Assembly: GCA_030220185.1 (NCBI GenBank)
Contig: JASPKZ010000420.1
Span: 248,001-312,000 of the forward strand
Length of the DNA: 64,000 bases
From: Diploptera punctata
Lineage: Eukaryota > Arthropoda > Insecta > Blattodea > Blaberidae
Reading direction: 5' to 3'
Position numbers and translations under genes: made by a program. Below are positions 11,380-22,170 of the stretch, piece after piece. The notes under the pieces were generated by a model that saw only the letters and a list, made by a program, of their open reading frames with translations, was not told the DNA's origin and did not search any database. Position 1 is the stretch's first letter. Each line of letters begins with the position of its first letter.

Positions 11380-12076
11380 TGTGCCCTCCTTTTCACTTCT
11401 CCTGCCATGTTCCTCAAGTCTCAGTCGTCTTCTATAGGGTTTCCAGTATAAAACCGGACACTCTGCGGCTGGCAGAGTGAAATGCGGACGAGGAGAGAGC
11501 GCTGCCTGACGGGTGAAACCCCATGAGGCGTGTCCGGTTTTATATTGGAAGCCCTGTAATTCTGCTGGACTTCTTGGAGGATTCTCGTAGGCGTTTATCA
11601 GCAGATTTTATGCGCAGGACATCACGATGCCTAAAAGCAGCCTTGGCATATTTTCCTACATTCACTCCAAACTCCTCTAAAACTTTTAATCTGCTTGTAT
11701 CCCCATTCAATGTTGCTGCAGCATCAGCTGCTGCTATTTTGACAACTGTTTTCCCAGCATTACTTGTTTTAGGGCTAATTGTCCACACTTTATTATTATA
11801 TGACTCGTTTGAATTTTGAGTGCGACCCTTCAAACACTTTCTTAGAAGTTCTGTTTTTGAAAGGTTTTTGAAGGTAGGTCTTATGGCATTCATAACAGCC
11901 ATTGACATTGGATGTGGATGTTTATATGCTGTTTCACACCACGACATTGCAGCTAGTTGACACATATAGTGCTGGGGATTGGAGTCTGTTGAAGCTTCAT
12001 GGTACCAGGTAGCCCATATTGCCTTACTCATATTGTCAAGGTTCTCTTTATTTTCCCTAATGTGAAATAAATGCAC
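11380..12076 (-). pseudogene. Mutator-like transposase domain, C-terminal part
   Basis: The 178-aa frame contains STDSNPQHYMC, KCLKGRTQNSNESYNNKVW, KTSNAGKTVVKIAAADAAAT and a basic tail RLRESSKKSSR. The C-L-x-G-x-T-Q-N-x-N-E block is typical of the Mutator-like domain proteins that are repeated in arthropod genomes. After the MITE (11437-11554) the frame appears to resume (RRRLRLEEH) before ending near 11380. A second frame on the opposite strand (11523-11819) is a shadow. Confidence 0.55.
11437..11554. mobile_element. 118-bp MITE inserted in Mutator-like coding sequence
   Basis: Near-perfect inverted termini: GGGTTTCCAGTATAAAACCG at the left and the complement of GGGCTTCCAATATAAAACCG at the right, then GACAC in both. 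The flanks (CTATA and TGTAA) show no clear duplication. It sits inside the basic tail of the transposase frame. Confidence 0.65.
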
Positions 12077-12591
12077 GAAATATAAAACCAGGAAACTGAT
12101 TAAAAGATAGGAAAAACTTCAACTAGTTAAACGTAGACCATCTGCCACGCCCATCCAACTGTCAACCAGCGCACACTGACATTTAACATTATATATCTCG
12201 ACAAAAACAGAAGATATCATCACAAAATGTCAGAAATATGTACTTTAAAGTATGCTCTTTCAAATGAAACCAAAAACAAAAAAATTGAAAATGTTGACCT
12301 GTTATGGTGTATGAGCCCCCTAAGAACTGCTCAGTCTTGTCTTTCGGTGGTTCAGCATGACATTACATATAAATTTTATTAAATACAGCTTGAATAAAAT
12401 CGCTACATATAAGGTAAAGGTTCCTATGACAGGTCAAAGAGAATGCTAAAATCAATTTTTAAAAAGTAGCTGCTACAAAAAAACTGTGCCTGATGGAAAA
12501 ATTCTATCTACATGTCTGAATTCAGTATGAAAAAATGCACTAGATTCACTAATCATATTTCTTGTGAAGAAAACCTTGTCGACCAGTGTAA

Positions 12592-12943
12592 TAATCATAA
12601 TAATTTTCGTCTGGTCTTGAGTCTCCGTTACGGGGATCGTGTTTAGGGCATGAACCTAAATTTTGTCGATCATTCCATGCCTGCTCTTCTATCATTTCCA
12701 TTAATTCAATTGCTCTTTTTTTCGATATTTTTCTTAATTGTTCTTCCCATGTATATCTCTGTCAATTTCTGAGTTTCTTTCCTGCTCATTTAAATCACAG
12801 TGCTCGTTTTGGCATCCTTTTAGTATTCATTATTTTAATGTAGCCATTCTATCTTATTCTATCTTCCATTTCATTTTATACTTAAACCCAACTTCAAAAT
12901 GTATTTTAATTTCTAGTTCTGTATTCTGTATTCTGGATAATAA
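12592..12943. other. unassigned
   Basis: No recognisable feature. The frame opening at 12738 is random until it joins the LINE sequence at about 12944. Confidence 0.4.
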
Positions 12944-13676
12944 AATGTGCATAAATAATCTTCTATTTGCTGACGATGTAATCATAATACAGAAAAATGA
13001 AGACTTACAGAAATCAATGCATGCATTAAATGAAATATGTAAATTATACGATCTAAAGATTTCTGTAAGGAAAACGAAGACCATGGCTTTTAGAGGAAGA
13101 GATCCAGTGAGAACCAAAATTATTTTAGAAAATCGAAGTATAGAACAGGTGTCTAGTTTCAAATATTTGGGCTGTGATGTTGGCTACACTGTGGAAAGAG
13201 ATATTGACTCCAAAATAAATAAATTTCAGACGGTGTGTGGAACAATACAGAGAACATTCAAAAATAAAATTAGAAAAGAAACCAAGATAAAAATGTATAA
13301 TGTTATGGCGGTTCCCACAATATTGTATGGATGTGAAACTTGGGCTCCAGTGAAAAGACAGAAGGATAGAATACAGACGGCAGAGATGCGGTTCCTAAGA
13401 CAAGTAAAAGGATGTACAAGACTTGATAGAATAAGAAATGAGGATATAAGAGAAGAATTGAAAGTACAGCCTTTATTGGATAAAATCACGAATTACAGAC
13501 AGAAATGGATTGATCACATGGATGGAATGAGTAAGGAGAGATATCCATTGTTAGCCAGAAATTATCAAGCAAGAGGAAGGCGTGATGTTGGAAGACCTAG
13601 AAGACGTTGGGCTGATGCAATATGAAGTCGGAACGGGCAATTGCCTAATCCCTGGAGTGATGATGATGATGATGAT
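12944..13676 (+). pseudogene. LINE family B, 3' fragment from RT motif C onward
   Basis: Starts at the RT active-site motif (NNLLFADDVIII), then ISVRKTKTMAFRG, FKYLGCDVGY, ILYGCETWAPVKRQ, YRQKWIDHMDGMSK and GRRDVGRPRRRWADA. The frame closes at 13625 and is followed by a ~30-bp UTR and a GAT-repeat tail. A short UTR with a trinucleotide tail is typical of RTE-like LINEs. It is open through the whole fragment, so fairly young. Palm motifs upstream of LFADD are absent. Confidence 0.85.
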
Positions 13677-14064
13677 GTATTCCATCTCTTCTAGATTTTC
13701 CAAGTATGCGTCTTAAAAAACGTCTTCTCTGTTCCTTGAAAATAACACAGCTCTACAATTATTTTTTTGTTACCCCGGATATCTCAGCGAATTTCTATGT
13801 TTTCAAGTGCACAGTTTACGAATATATTCATGAAAGTGCTGAATGTGCGCTAGGTTTTATGATTTTTGCGTATCTTATATCATAAACAGTAAACGGCTTG
13901 TTACTAATAAAATGTATGTTTCCAGTCATGATTTTATTTCTGTGCATTTTTTCGCGTATACAAACATCACGTGATCCCCACTCTCACACCCCTCACTCCG
14001 CACATTGGCCGTGATCTCAGTTATTTGACAAAATTAAAGTAGGCCTACTCACGACGTGCATCTG

Positions 14065-14848
14065 GATATGATAAAACAATTCATCAAAGCGTTGGACAAG
14101 GAAGGAGAATGTTTCAAATACATTTGTAGAACATTTTCTAAGCTCAGTATGTAAAAGTTAAAAGGCGGAATATTTGATGGTCCTCAAATTCGGCAATTGA
14201 TGAGAGATGCAAATTTTATCAAAGTTATGACTTCCGGAAAGTGAAGCTTGGAAGGGTTTTGCATTGGTAGTAGAAAATTTCTAAGTAACTATAAAGCACT
14301 AAATTACAAAGATATTGTGTAAAACATGTTGATAAGATTCAAGTTTCCGGGAGCAAATATGAGTACAAAGTTACACTTTCTCCACAGTCACCTGGATAGA
14401 TTTCCGGATAATTTAGGGAATTATAGCGACGAACAGGGAGTGTGCTTTCACTAGGATCTACAAGTAATGGAGGAAAGGTATCAGGGTAGATGGGATCGTC
14501 ACATGATAGCAGATTACTGCTGTCTTTAAAAAGAGATTGTCCCAAAAAAAAATATAGAAGAAAATCATATATAAAAGGCATTTCACTGAAGTATATCATG
14601 GGTTTTCGATATTTTTCTTTCTATTTACGTCAGTGCATACTAATTTCTCAAAAAAACAATTGACGTTATAAAAATATCTGTTATATTTTTTCATATTTTC
14701 CGATTTTTGTGGTGTAAAATGAAAATAAAGAATTAAAAAGAACCAGAGCAAATCTTTCAAAATCACTGATAGTTTCATGAACTGTCAGCATAAATATACC
14801 CGAAATCAATCTTATATCAAGGGCAACAAAACCTCTTGTTGATCAGTG
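14065..14848 (+). mobile_element. CACTG-ended DNA transposon, copy 4 (degenerate)
   Basis: The plus strand encodes broken pieces MIKQFIKALDKEGE, KLKGGIFDGPQIRQLM and an EERYQG region equivalent to copies 1 and 3. The right terminus TTGATCAGTG is followed by TAA (14849-14851). The left terminus was not found, so it is truncated. Frames are broken by stops near 14155 and 14325. Confidence 0.6.
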
Positions 14849-14888
14849 TAATGATATTAATAATACTAATATAAATACTTATACTTAT

Positions 14889-14891
14889 AAT

Positions 14892-14951
<60 letters not shown>
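14889..14951. repeat. AAT microsatellite, 3' tail side of LINE D
   Basis: An uninterrupted AAT run abutting the 3' end of the minus-strand LINE D fragment. Confidence 0.85.
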
Positions 14952-15538
14952 CATCCGGTATCATAGCACCTGCGCTGTCTTCCGGAAACCAAACGCCATT
15001 CCTCTCTGTCCATCCATTGATCTTCCTCCATTCCTCTGTTATTCATAGCTGCTTGTACCCCTTCTCTCCAAGATTTCTTCCTCTCTTCCTCCTTTCCATT
15101 GGGATCCATTCCATAACAATTTTAGGCAATCTTTGTTCTGGCATTCGTTTGACATGGCCATACCACTGTAATCTTTTCTTTTCTATAATGTCGATGATGT
15201 CCGGCTCCTCTTCTATACCCATAATTTCCCTTATTTTTTTTTATTTCGTATTCTATCCATTCTAGATGTTCCAGCTGATCTTCTTAAAACATCCATTTCT
15301 GTACTTAAAATTCTTTTCATTTCCCTGGTAGGAATTTGCCAGACTTCAACACCATATGTTAAAATGCTCTGAATTATGGTTTAATATATTTGTAATTTTT
15401 TTTTGTAATATTTTTGCTCCACCAAACAGAGTTTAAATCATTTATTGCTTGTTTTGTTTGTGCGATTATATTTTTAATTTCCACTGTGTTATCGCCTGAA
15501 TGGTCTAATTTTGTTCCTAAATAAGTGAATTCACACTC
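14952..15538 (-). pseudogene. LINE family D, 3' fragment
   Basis: The minus strand encodes CEFTYLGTKLDHSGDNTVEIKN, then a WWSKNI region, a YGVEVWQIPTREMKR region and a C-terminal ...WMDREEWR region near 14990. It matches the LINE D copy at 57910-58456. Frames are broken near 15235 and 15400. The adjacent 15539-15890 segment is the 5' end of the same kind of element in the opposite orientation. Confidence 0.75.
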
Positions 15539-15890
15539 CCGTGTGGAGTTGTTATTCTCCCATCTGGCGCCTCCCCAGGTGGCGGATAGGGGGAATGCTC
15601 ACCAGATATGGCGGGTACTGGGGAAATAAAATACCCAGGGCGGACCAAAACTAGCGCTGCTGCCTTGCAGTAAGATACTGGACTATCAAAGGCTAGAGGA
15701 AGAAAACCTTGAACAAAAATTACCTGTCCCCCAGGTTGGGGGTTGATGCATCGGGCCAACTCCTCGTTCATCATAAAAAGAAAAAAATGCTAAAAAACCA
15801 AACATCATGCCTCGGAAAAACACTCTAGTACAATTAAAGCTAAGAAAAAGGACTTTGAAAATTGGCACATGGATTATTCAAGGCTGCAGA
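15539..15890 (+). mobile_element. LINE 5' end in opposite orientation (5' UTR plus start of endonuclease)
   Basis: A GC-richer block (CATCTGGCGCCTCCCCAGGT, CCCCAGGTTGGGGGTTGATG) runs into a frame starting at 15807 that reads TLKIGTWIIQG, the N-terminus expected of a LINE apurinic-type endonuclease (consensus KIGTWNIQG). It stops being LINE-like at the AAT microsatellite. Together with 14952-15538 it forms a 5'-inverted insertion. Confidence 0.6.
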
Positions 15891-15911
15891 AATAATAATA
15901 TTAATAATAAT

Positions 15912-15952
<41 letters not shown>

Positions 15953-16030
15953 TAATAAAAATAATAAAAATTATATTAATAATAATAATAATGATAATAA
16001 TAATAATAATAATAAATAATAATAATAATA
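15891..16030. repeat. AAT-rich microsatellite
   Basis: Interrupted AAT/AATATT run. It produces poly-Asn and poly-Ile shadow frames on both strands. Confidence 0.9.
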
Positions 16031-16785
16031 TAAAATTTAACAATACAATTTCGATGTTGTTACGAGTTTTACGTATTTTTAATAAATTAGCTTCGTCATA
16101 TTACTAACAATTGTATATCATTTTAAGCAGCTGGAAATGTTTCGTAATATTACATAACTCGATTTATTTCTTGTAGCTATGAAGTACTGGCGTCATTAAG
16201 CCCACAAGAAGTCAGAATAATTAATAAGAGGAGATCAGAAAACAAATTGGACAAGTGGTTAAACAACTCCACCTTCCTCAAAATTATGTTCTCTGTCAAT
16301 TCTGCTGCCAGATCGCAGTGCAGACACGTTTACGTGCCGCAACCATTTTAATCTCTCAGCACACTGCAATGCCTGCCTTGGCAGTATAACTGCATTCGCA
16401 TGGAATTTTCAATGAGTCACTTGGGCATTCCCTTCTTATCACTATCACTGTGTCCGCACTTGTCCCATTAAATATTTCACCATTCTGTATTTTGTCCTAG
16501 AAGAAATGTTATGGCCTGGTAAAAGGATATTCAAGGCTTCTTACCTAAAGTGCTTAGTCCTTTCAATATGGGTGATATTTGAATATCTCCTGGAATAATC
16601 TATTATTTAGATATGATCTTACCAGTTTTATTGACTCTTGTAGATATAGTCGAGAACTAGTGAAATGCCAAATTCTTGTACCACGTCTACATTTTAGCGA
16701 AATCTAAGGAAATAAATAATGAAGTCATATCCATAAAAATATTTTCGATTTATTGAATCTCCATCGATCTTGCTTGCTAGATACC

Positions 16786-16790
<5 letters not shown>
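16031..16790. other. unassigned
   Basis: No protein domain, tRNA or within-window repeat was recognised. Confidence 0.45.
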
Positions 16791-16794
<4 letters not shown>

Positions 16795-16829
<35 letters not shown>

Positions 16830-16986
16830 TTATAATTAATTTTTTTTAACTTTGAGCAATGCAAGCTTAATATGACATGATAAAGAAAAATAAATGATTG
16901 GACGGGATTTGAACCCGGACCTCTGGATAGATGCTCCAGTGTGCTACCGATTACGCCACCAAGCAAATCTAGTACAAACATTTATT

Positions 16987-17034
<48 letters not shown>

Positions 17035-17254
17035 TATCACAAGTAAGCAAATTAAAGAGAATAGTTTTACTTTATAGCAGTGACGCTTTATCGATGCTAT
17101 AATTAAATTTTTTACATTGAGCAATGCAAGCTTAATACGACACGATAAAGAAAAATAAATGATTGAACGGGATTTGAATCCGGATCCCTGGATTGATACT
17201 CCAGTGCGCTACCGATTACGCCACCAATCAAATCTAGTACAAACATTTATTTTT

Positions 17255-17300
<46 letters not shown>

Positions 17301-17715
17301 CTATTATTACGAGATATAGCGGAAACTCGATCTCCACTGCCACCTAGTAGCTCCTATCACAAGTAAGCAAATTAAAGAAAATATTTTTCTTTATAGCAGT
17401 GACGCTTTATCGATAATATAATTAAATTTTTGAAATTGATCAATGCAAGCTTAATATAACACGATAAAGAAAAATAAACGATTGAACGGGATTTGAACCC
17501 GGACCTCTAGATTGATACCCCAGTGCGCTACCGATTACGCCACCGAGCAAATCTAGTACAAACATTTATTTTCTTATATATTTTTTCCCCCTCTATTATT
17601 ACGAGATGTAGCGGGAATTCGGTCTCCACTGCCACCTGGTAGTTCCTATAACAAGTAAGCAAATTGAAGAGAATATTTTTATTTTATAGCAGTGAAGCTT
17701 TATCGATGTTATATA
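16795..17715 (-). repeat. tandem trimer of a tRNA-like SINE (family S1)
   Basis: Three head-to-tail units on the minus strand with tRNA-like parts at about 16890-16975, 17160-17245 and 17465-17550. Each has GGTGGCGTAATCGGTAGC, a 5-bp anticodon stem (CTGGA/TCCAG) with a 7-nt loop, and a B box GGTTCAAATCCC or GGATTCAAATCCC. Spacer bodies of 200-250 bp share AAGCTTGCATTGCTCAA, TATAGCAGTGACGCTTTATC and a TA microsatellite of differing length. The frames that read through the TA runs are not genes. Confidence 0.7.
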
Positions 17716-18983
17716 TATAAGAGCGACCATGCTGTATGGCACAGAATTATGGGGTTGGGAACGAACGGGGACACTAGATAAAATTCAACCTATGTTTCTT
17801 AAGAAAGCGATGAGATTAGCAACGGGAACTTCAAATTGTGGCATACTGAAAGAATTCGGTACATTTTCGGACACAATAAGGGGCAAAATTATGGCTATTA
17901 AGTATTGGTTGGAAATAATAAACGGGAATCAGGACTCGCTTAGAGCAGAGTGTTACAATGAACAGAAAAGGCAGTGTGTTTCGGGAGATTGGGTGATCGG
18001 TGTAGAAAGGGGACTGAAGGGCATAGGGATGGGTTGGGTATGGGAGAGGAATACGCGGAATAATAGAAATGTTTGGAGGACAGTTAAGAAGAGACTAATC
18101 GATATAGACAGGCAGTATATAGAAGCAGAGTGTAGCCAGAAAATATCGCTCACCCTGTAGACGGAACTGAAACGTTTCGTGGGGAAGGGAGAAATACATT
18201 GACTCTATGGATGGGGATGATAGAAGTGCTATTGCATGGTTTCATTTGGGGGGATGGATGGCCCATAATTTAACAAATGATGAAGGCATTAAACTATGCC
18301 CACTATGCGATGACCATGAAAACTGCCAGCATATTATAGCATTATGTAGAGAGACAGAACAACTTAGATTACAGATGCTGCCGGAGAGATTTCTCAGGTC
18401 GGATCGAGGGAGAGTGGCGTGTTGGGATCTTTTAGGACGGATCGAGAGTGAATCAAAAACATGCAAATTTTTGGGTACAGTAAGAAAATTGAGATATAAC
18501 AAAATTGTAGATTAAGGATATATGTATTAACAATAAGAAGAATCTCAATATGGTCTTTGTTTTCGATCTTTAATTATGTTATACAATAAGTAGGTCCGAT
18601 AAGTTGAATAGTCTGATAGTGTATTTGATGCCTGCAGGGACGGGGGCGGGGGGTATGAGCGTGCGGTGTGTATATGTGTGGGTGTATGTGTGTGTGTTTT
18701 TTTCTAATTTGTTTTCAAGGATTTTTTTAAATATTAATGTACGGAATATGGATGAATGTAGATATGTATTATTGTGATGTAGTGTAGACATAGATTTTAC
18801 TTATATGTAGCCTGTTATTGTTTTTTTTCATACAGGTGTATTTGTAAGTATTTGTTTATATTATTAGTTTTATTTTTTATCCATGGAAAAATAATGCACG
18901 TACGGCCAAGGAGGCCCGTGCGCAATGTAAATGCATATGTATTTTCTTTATTCTCAAAAAAAGGCAATAAATCCCATTATCTA

Positions 18984-18985
<2 letters not shown>
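17716..18985 (+). pseudogene. LINE family C, RT C-terminal half with zinc knuckle
   Basis: The frame at 17729-18160 starts at MLYGTELWGW (after the RT palm) and carries FLKKAMRLATG and RGKIMAIKYWLEI. The following frame (18207-18515) carries a C-x2-C-x7-H-x4-C knuckle (CPLCDDHENCQHIIALC) near the C-terminus. A frameshift near 18165 separates them. The 3' UTR runs to about 18985. The knuckle after the RT is known in several LINE clades; I do not assign one. The 5' end is truncated directly against the tRNA-like array. Confidence 0.7.
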
Positions 18986-19022
<37 letters not shown>

Positions 19023-19070
19023 ATATTATAATTCAATTTTTGGCATAGAGCAATGCAGACCTATACATAC

Positions 19071-19140
<70 letters not shown>
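18986..19140. repeat. TA and GT microsatellites with a SINE S1 fragment
   Basis: TA runs at 18986-19020 and 19060-19110, then GT to about 19137. The short piece between (AATTCAATTTTTGG, AGAGCAATGCA) resembles the S1 body. Confidence 0.7.
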
Positions 19141-19143
<3 letters not shown>

Positions 19144-19446
19144 TGTGTTAGTGACCAAATATGTTTGTTCTTTTCTGAACTAAATTCGTCATATAACAAT
19201 CATAAGGTTCAATCAAGAAAACTAAGATCGAGATCGTTAACCAGCAAAATTGAACTATTGAACTATTAGGGGAGTAGGTTGACCAGAGCTGAACATTTAA
19301 AAATCATTACTTTGTCCGCAATTTTCGATATTTTACAAAGAAAAATCCCATTGACATAAAATGAGAAAGACATTTTTGAAAAATCAGCGAAATCGAATAA
19401 TTAGGAGTATACCTGAGAGCCTAAATATAATAATTACTCTAGAGGG

Positions 19447-19676
19447 TAGAGAAGAATTCAAAGTACAGCCTTTATTGGATAAGGTCACGAATTACAGACA
19501 GAAATGGATTTATCATATGGATAGAATGAGTAAGGAGAGATATCCATTGTTAGCAAGAAATTATCAAGCAAGAGGAAGACGTGATGTTGGAAGACCTAGA
19601 AGACGTTGGGCTGATGCATTACGAAGTCGGAACGGGCAATTGCCTAATCCCTGGAGCGATGATGATGATGATGATG
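19447..19676 (+). pseudogene. LINE family B, 230-bp 3' fragment with target duplication
   Basis: Carries EEFKVQPLLDKVTNYRQKW and GRRDVGRPRRRWADA, the same UTR as the 13-kb copy and a GATGAT tail. The flanks ACTCTAGAGGG (19436-19446) and ACTCTAGTGGG (19677-19687) are an 11-bp target duplication with one mismatch. Confidence 0.85.
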
Positions 19677-20039
19677 ACTCTAGTGGGTCATATTTTTGTC
19701 TTTCGCAACGCAACTCAGTATGTAAAGGTTGAATAATAAAAGTATTATCCAGTTACTTAAACAGCTAAATCCGTCCATTAGGAGTAGAGGTTTATCTGAA
19801 ACCCAAAATTTGACAGTTGTTCTAGTATAGTAGCTGGAATGTTTCCCTATTCGCAATGACGCTACATACATACCGGTACTACTTATTTAACAAATAAAAT
19901 TATATTCCGAAAACCAGCAAAATCGGGTCATAAATTCGACTTCTTGATAAATTTTCTTACTTAAGCAGCTCCTGAGCAGGGAGTTTTTTTTTTCGATTGA
20001 ATGTGTGGTCACTTTCAAGAAGTAATGGCATATACAATC

Positions 20040-20862
20040 CTGTCTTATAATGGCAGTGCCTATTATTACTTATGGATCCGAAACATGGACAGTGACAACA
20101 CAACAATCGGCCAGGATACAACAAACTAACTTTTACACCTCACTGATAATATTCTTTTAGCAATATTAATATATTTAATTATTTATGAAAATAATATTAA
20201 GAATAACAAATATTTTTATTTGTTTTGTTTTAAATATTGTATAATCGTAAAATTAGTTTTCTGTATCTCATTATTTTCCTTTGTTTTTTTTATATACACT
20301 AGACAGGGACAATTTAATATGCCTTGCTTGTATACATTTTATTATTAGTTTTAGTCTTAATTTTAACTAATATTAACTGGTTGTATTATAGATCATAATA
20401 TATTAGATATTATATTTTGATCAAATTTTTACTTAGTGTTTAATATTAGAGTTAATTAAGATTGTTATATTCTGATGTAATATATGTTTGTCCTGGTGAG
20501 TGGAAGAGAAGGCCACATGGCCTTAATTCCACCAGGCTAAATAAATCTAAAATCTAAAAAAGCTGCTGAAATGAGGTTCCTCAGACCAATAGCAGGATAT
20601 CAAAGAACAGACAAAAAACTAACACAGAAATAAGACAACAACTAAAAATGGAGGAATTAAACTCAACAATAGAGAAATACAAAACAAACTGGAAAGAACA
20701 CTTGGCAAGGATGACTGAGAATAGAATACCAAAAACAGCATACAACTATTCATCACGAGGAAGAAGAAGCTTAGGAAGACCAAGGAAAATATGGAAAGAG
20801 CAGCAATTTGGAGCCGAAACAGGCTAGTAAATAAGTCTAAACCGTGAAGAAGAAGAAGTCTT
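20040..20862 (+). pseudogene. LINE 3' fragment split by another LINE's 3' UTR
   Basis: The left part reads MAVPIITYGSETWTVTTQQS (20050-20122). The right part resumes at AAEMRFLRPIAGYQRTDKK (20562 on) and continues as broken frames to a GAA-rich tail at 20850. The intervening 20125-20560 is a 5'-truncated 3' UTR of the CR1/jockey-like LINE found at 27.2 kb. Confidence 0.7.
20125..20560 (+). mobile_element. CR1/jockey-like LINE 3' UTR insertion with terminal stem-loop
   Basis: Nearly identical to 27255-27690. It ends in an extended hairpin (CCTGGT ... ACCAGG outer stem, AAGGCC-ACAT-GGCCTT inner stem, 20509-20524) followed by a CTAAAATCTAAAAAA-type tail. No coding sequence is included. Confidence 0.8.
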
Positions 20863-21261
20863 ATTCAATTCTTATCCTCGAATCCCCGAGTAGAAGTTCT
20901 TTTCATAAATGAGGCACTGAGGATCGAGTCACGGCAGCATAACCGTTGACCTGTAATTAAGCACATCCAGATATTTCAAGATAGCATTATAACCTCGTGC
21001 TAACAACCAGATTATGGGAAATTATAATGTTTTCAAATCTGATAAAATAAAAGCTGGCTGGCCCTTTCCATAGACGAATCAGGAACGAATTAAATGTTTC
21101 GCCTGGAATATTATAAGTAATTTAAACAGATGCAAGTATTGATTATAAGATAAACTCACAAGGAACTAGATTTTTACACAAAAAATTAAGATGTCAAAAT
21201 AGTATAATGAGCAGTAAGACTTGTGTTTTCAACAATAAAAAAAATTACAATTTAATAAATA

Positions 21262-21484
21262 TAATAATAATAATAATAATAATGTTTTATTTATTCTGGC
21301 AGAGTTAAGGCCATGAGGCCTTCCCTTGCACTCAACCAGCACAAATACAAATAAATAATTGACAAATATAGATATACACTATACTAATTATAAACAGATA
21401 AAGATACAATAAATGTAGCAATGTAAATTGCATGTACACACAACATTTTATAGGATAATAACAATAATAATAATAATACTTACG

Positions 21485-21523
<39 letters not shown>

Positions 21524-21536
21524 TAATAATAACGAT

Positions 21537-21579
<43 letters not shown>

Positions 21580-21885
21580 TAATAATAATATAAATATGAT
21601 AAATTATACGAGAAACACCAATTAATATATATATATATCTTACACTGGGTAATGATGAAGTCGAGGTTAGAGCAAATACAAATTTTGATTTCTTTTAAAA
21701 GTTGCCAATGTCCAGCAGCCCCTTATTTCTTGTGGTAGGGAATTCCAGTTGCGAGAAGTGAAGATAGTATATGACATGGAGTGATGCCCTGTGTTGTGGT
21801 ATATTAAGCAAGAGACTATGTTGTGATCTTGTGTTTAAGTTATGGTTTGAGGATAGATACTGGAAACGAGATGATAAATATAACT
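21262..21885 (-). pseudogene. CR1/jockey-like LINE, C-terminal end and 3' UTR
   Basis: The minus strand encodes LSSNHNLNTRSQHSLLLNIP and NWNSLPQEIRGCWTLATFKR before a stop near 21675, the usual end of this LINE type. A frameshift near 21775 separates the two. The 3' UTR contains AAT microsatellites (about 21480-21590) and ends with a stem-loop (AAGGCC-TCAT-GGCCTT, about 21312-21327) and an ATT tail. Confidence 0.7.
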
Positions 21886-21894
21886 GAAAACAAA

Positions 21895-22170
21895 ATCACG
21901 AATGTTATCCGTAAGACCTAACAATGGGGGTCAGGGACTTGAGAGATGCTGATATGTGCTGTCTAGAAATCCTAAGTAAAGCCACGGCATTCTTCACCTC
22001 TGTCAACAAATCCTACACCCACGTCCTCGTCGTAACCCCTGGACAATGCAGTGAAAACTGAGTGAAGGTGAGTATCTAGCGCCGTAACAGACACAAAGGT
22101 GGCAATCCCACCAATGGACTTACCCAGCCAAAGGTCGGTAACCCGTAATGGGGGCATATTACATTACTCG
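21895..22170 (+). repeat. LINE 5' UTR-like fragment, degenerate
   Basis: Shares GGTGGCA-CCCACCA--GACTT and CATTACATTACT blocks with the LINE 5' segment at 24780-25250. No start codon or endonuclease follows. Confidence 0.5.

Larger units (their letters stand above)
10769..12320 (-). mobile_element. Mutator-like DNA transposon remnant nested in the CACTG element
   Basis: Terminal inverted repeats GGGGGCTCATACA / TGTATGAGCCCCC are flanked by TAA (10766-10768, 12321-12323). It carries the C-terminal half of a transposase-like protein on the minus strand, interrupted by a 118-bp MITE. The N-terminal half is missing, so it is non-autonomous. A 3-bp duplication is short for classical Mutator elements (usually 8-11 bp), so the class is uncertain. 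Confidence 0.65.
9898..12588 (-). mobile_element. CACTG-ended DNA transposon, copy 3, with nested insertions
   Basis: Termini CACTGGTCGACA and TGTCGACCAGTG are flanked by TAA at 9895-9897 and 12589-12591. The remaining transposase region is 10097-10616. A Mutator-like element (10769-12320) interrupts it immediately after the AACAGCAAAATTT sequence that in copy 1 encodes the KFCCFLC motif. Without the insert this copy would be ~1.1 kb, so it had already lost its N-terminal coding half. Confidence 0.75.

Noticed and set aside
11523..11819. 98-aa plus-strand frame
   Set aside because: Antisense of the Mutator-like transposase frame and the nested MITE.
17159..17347. Small membrane-like proteins with YIYIYI stretches (also 16694-16981 and 18931-19269)
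   Set aside because: TA microsatellites read through tRNA-like SINE units.
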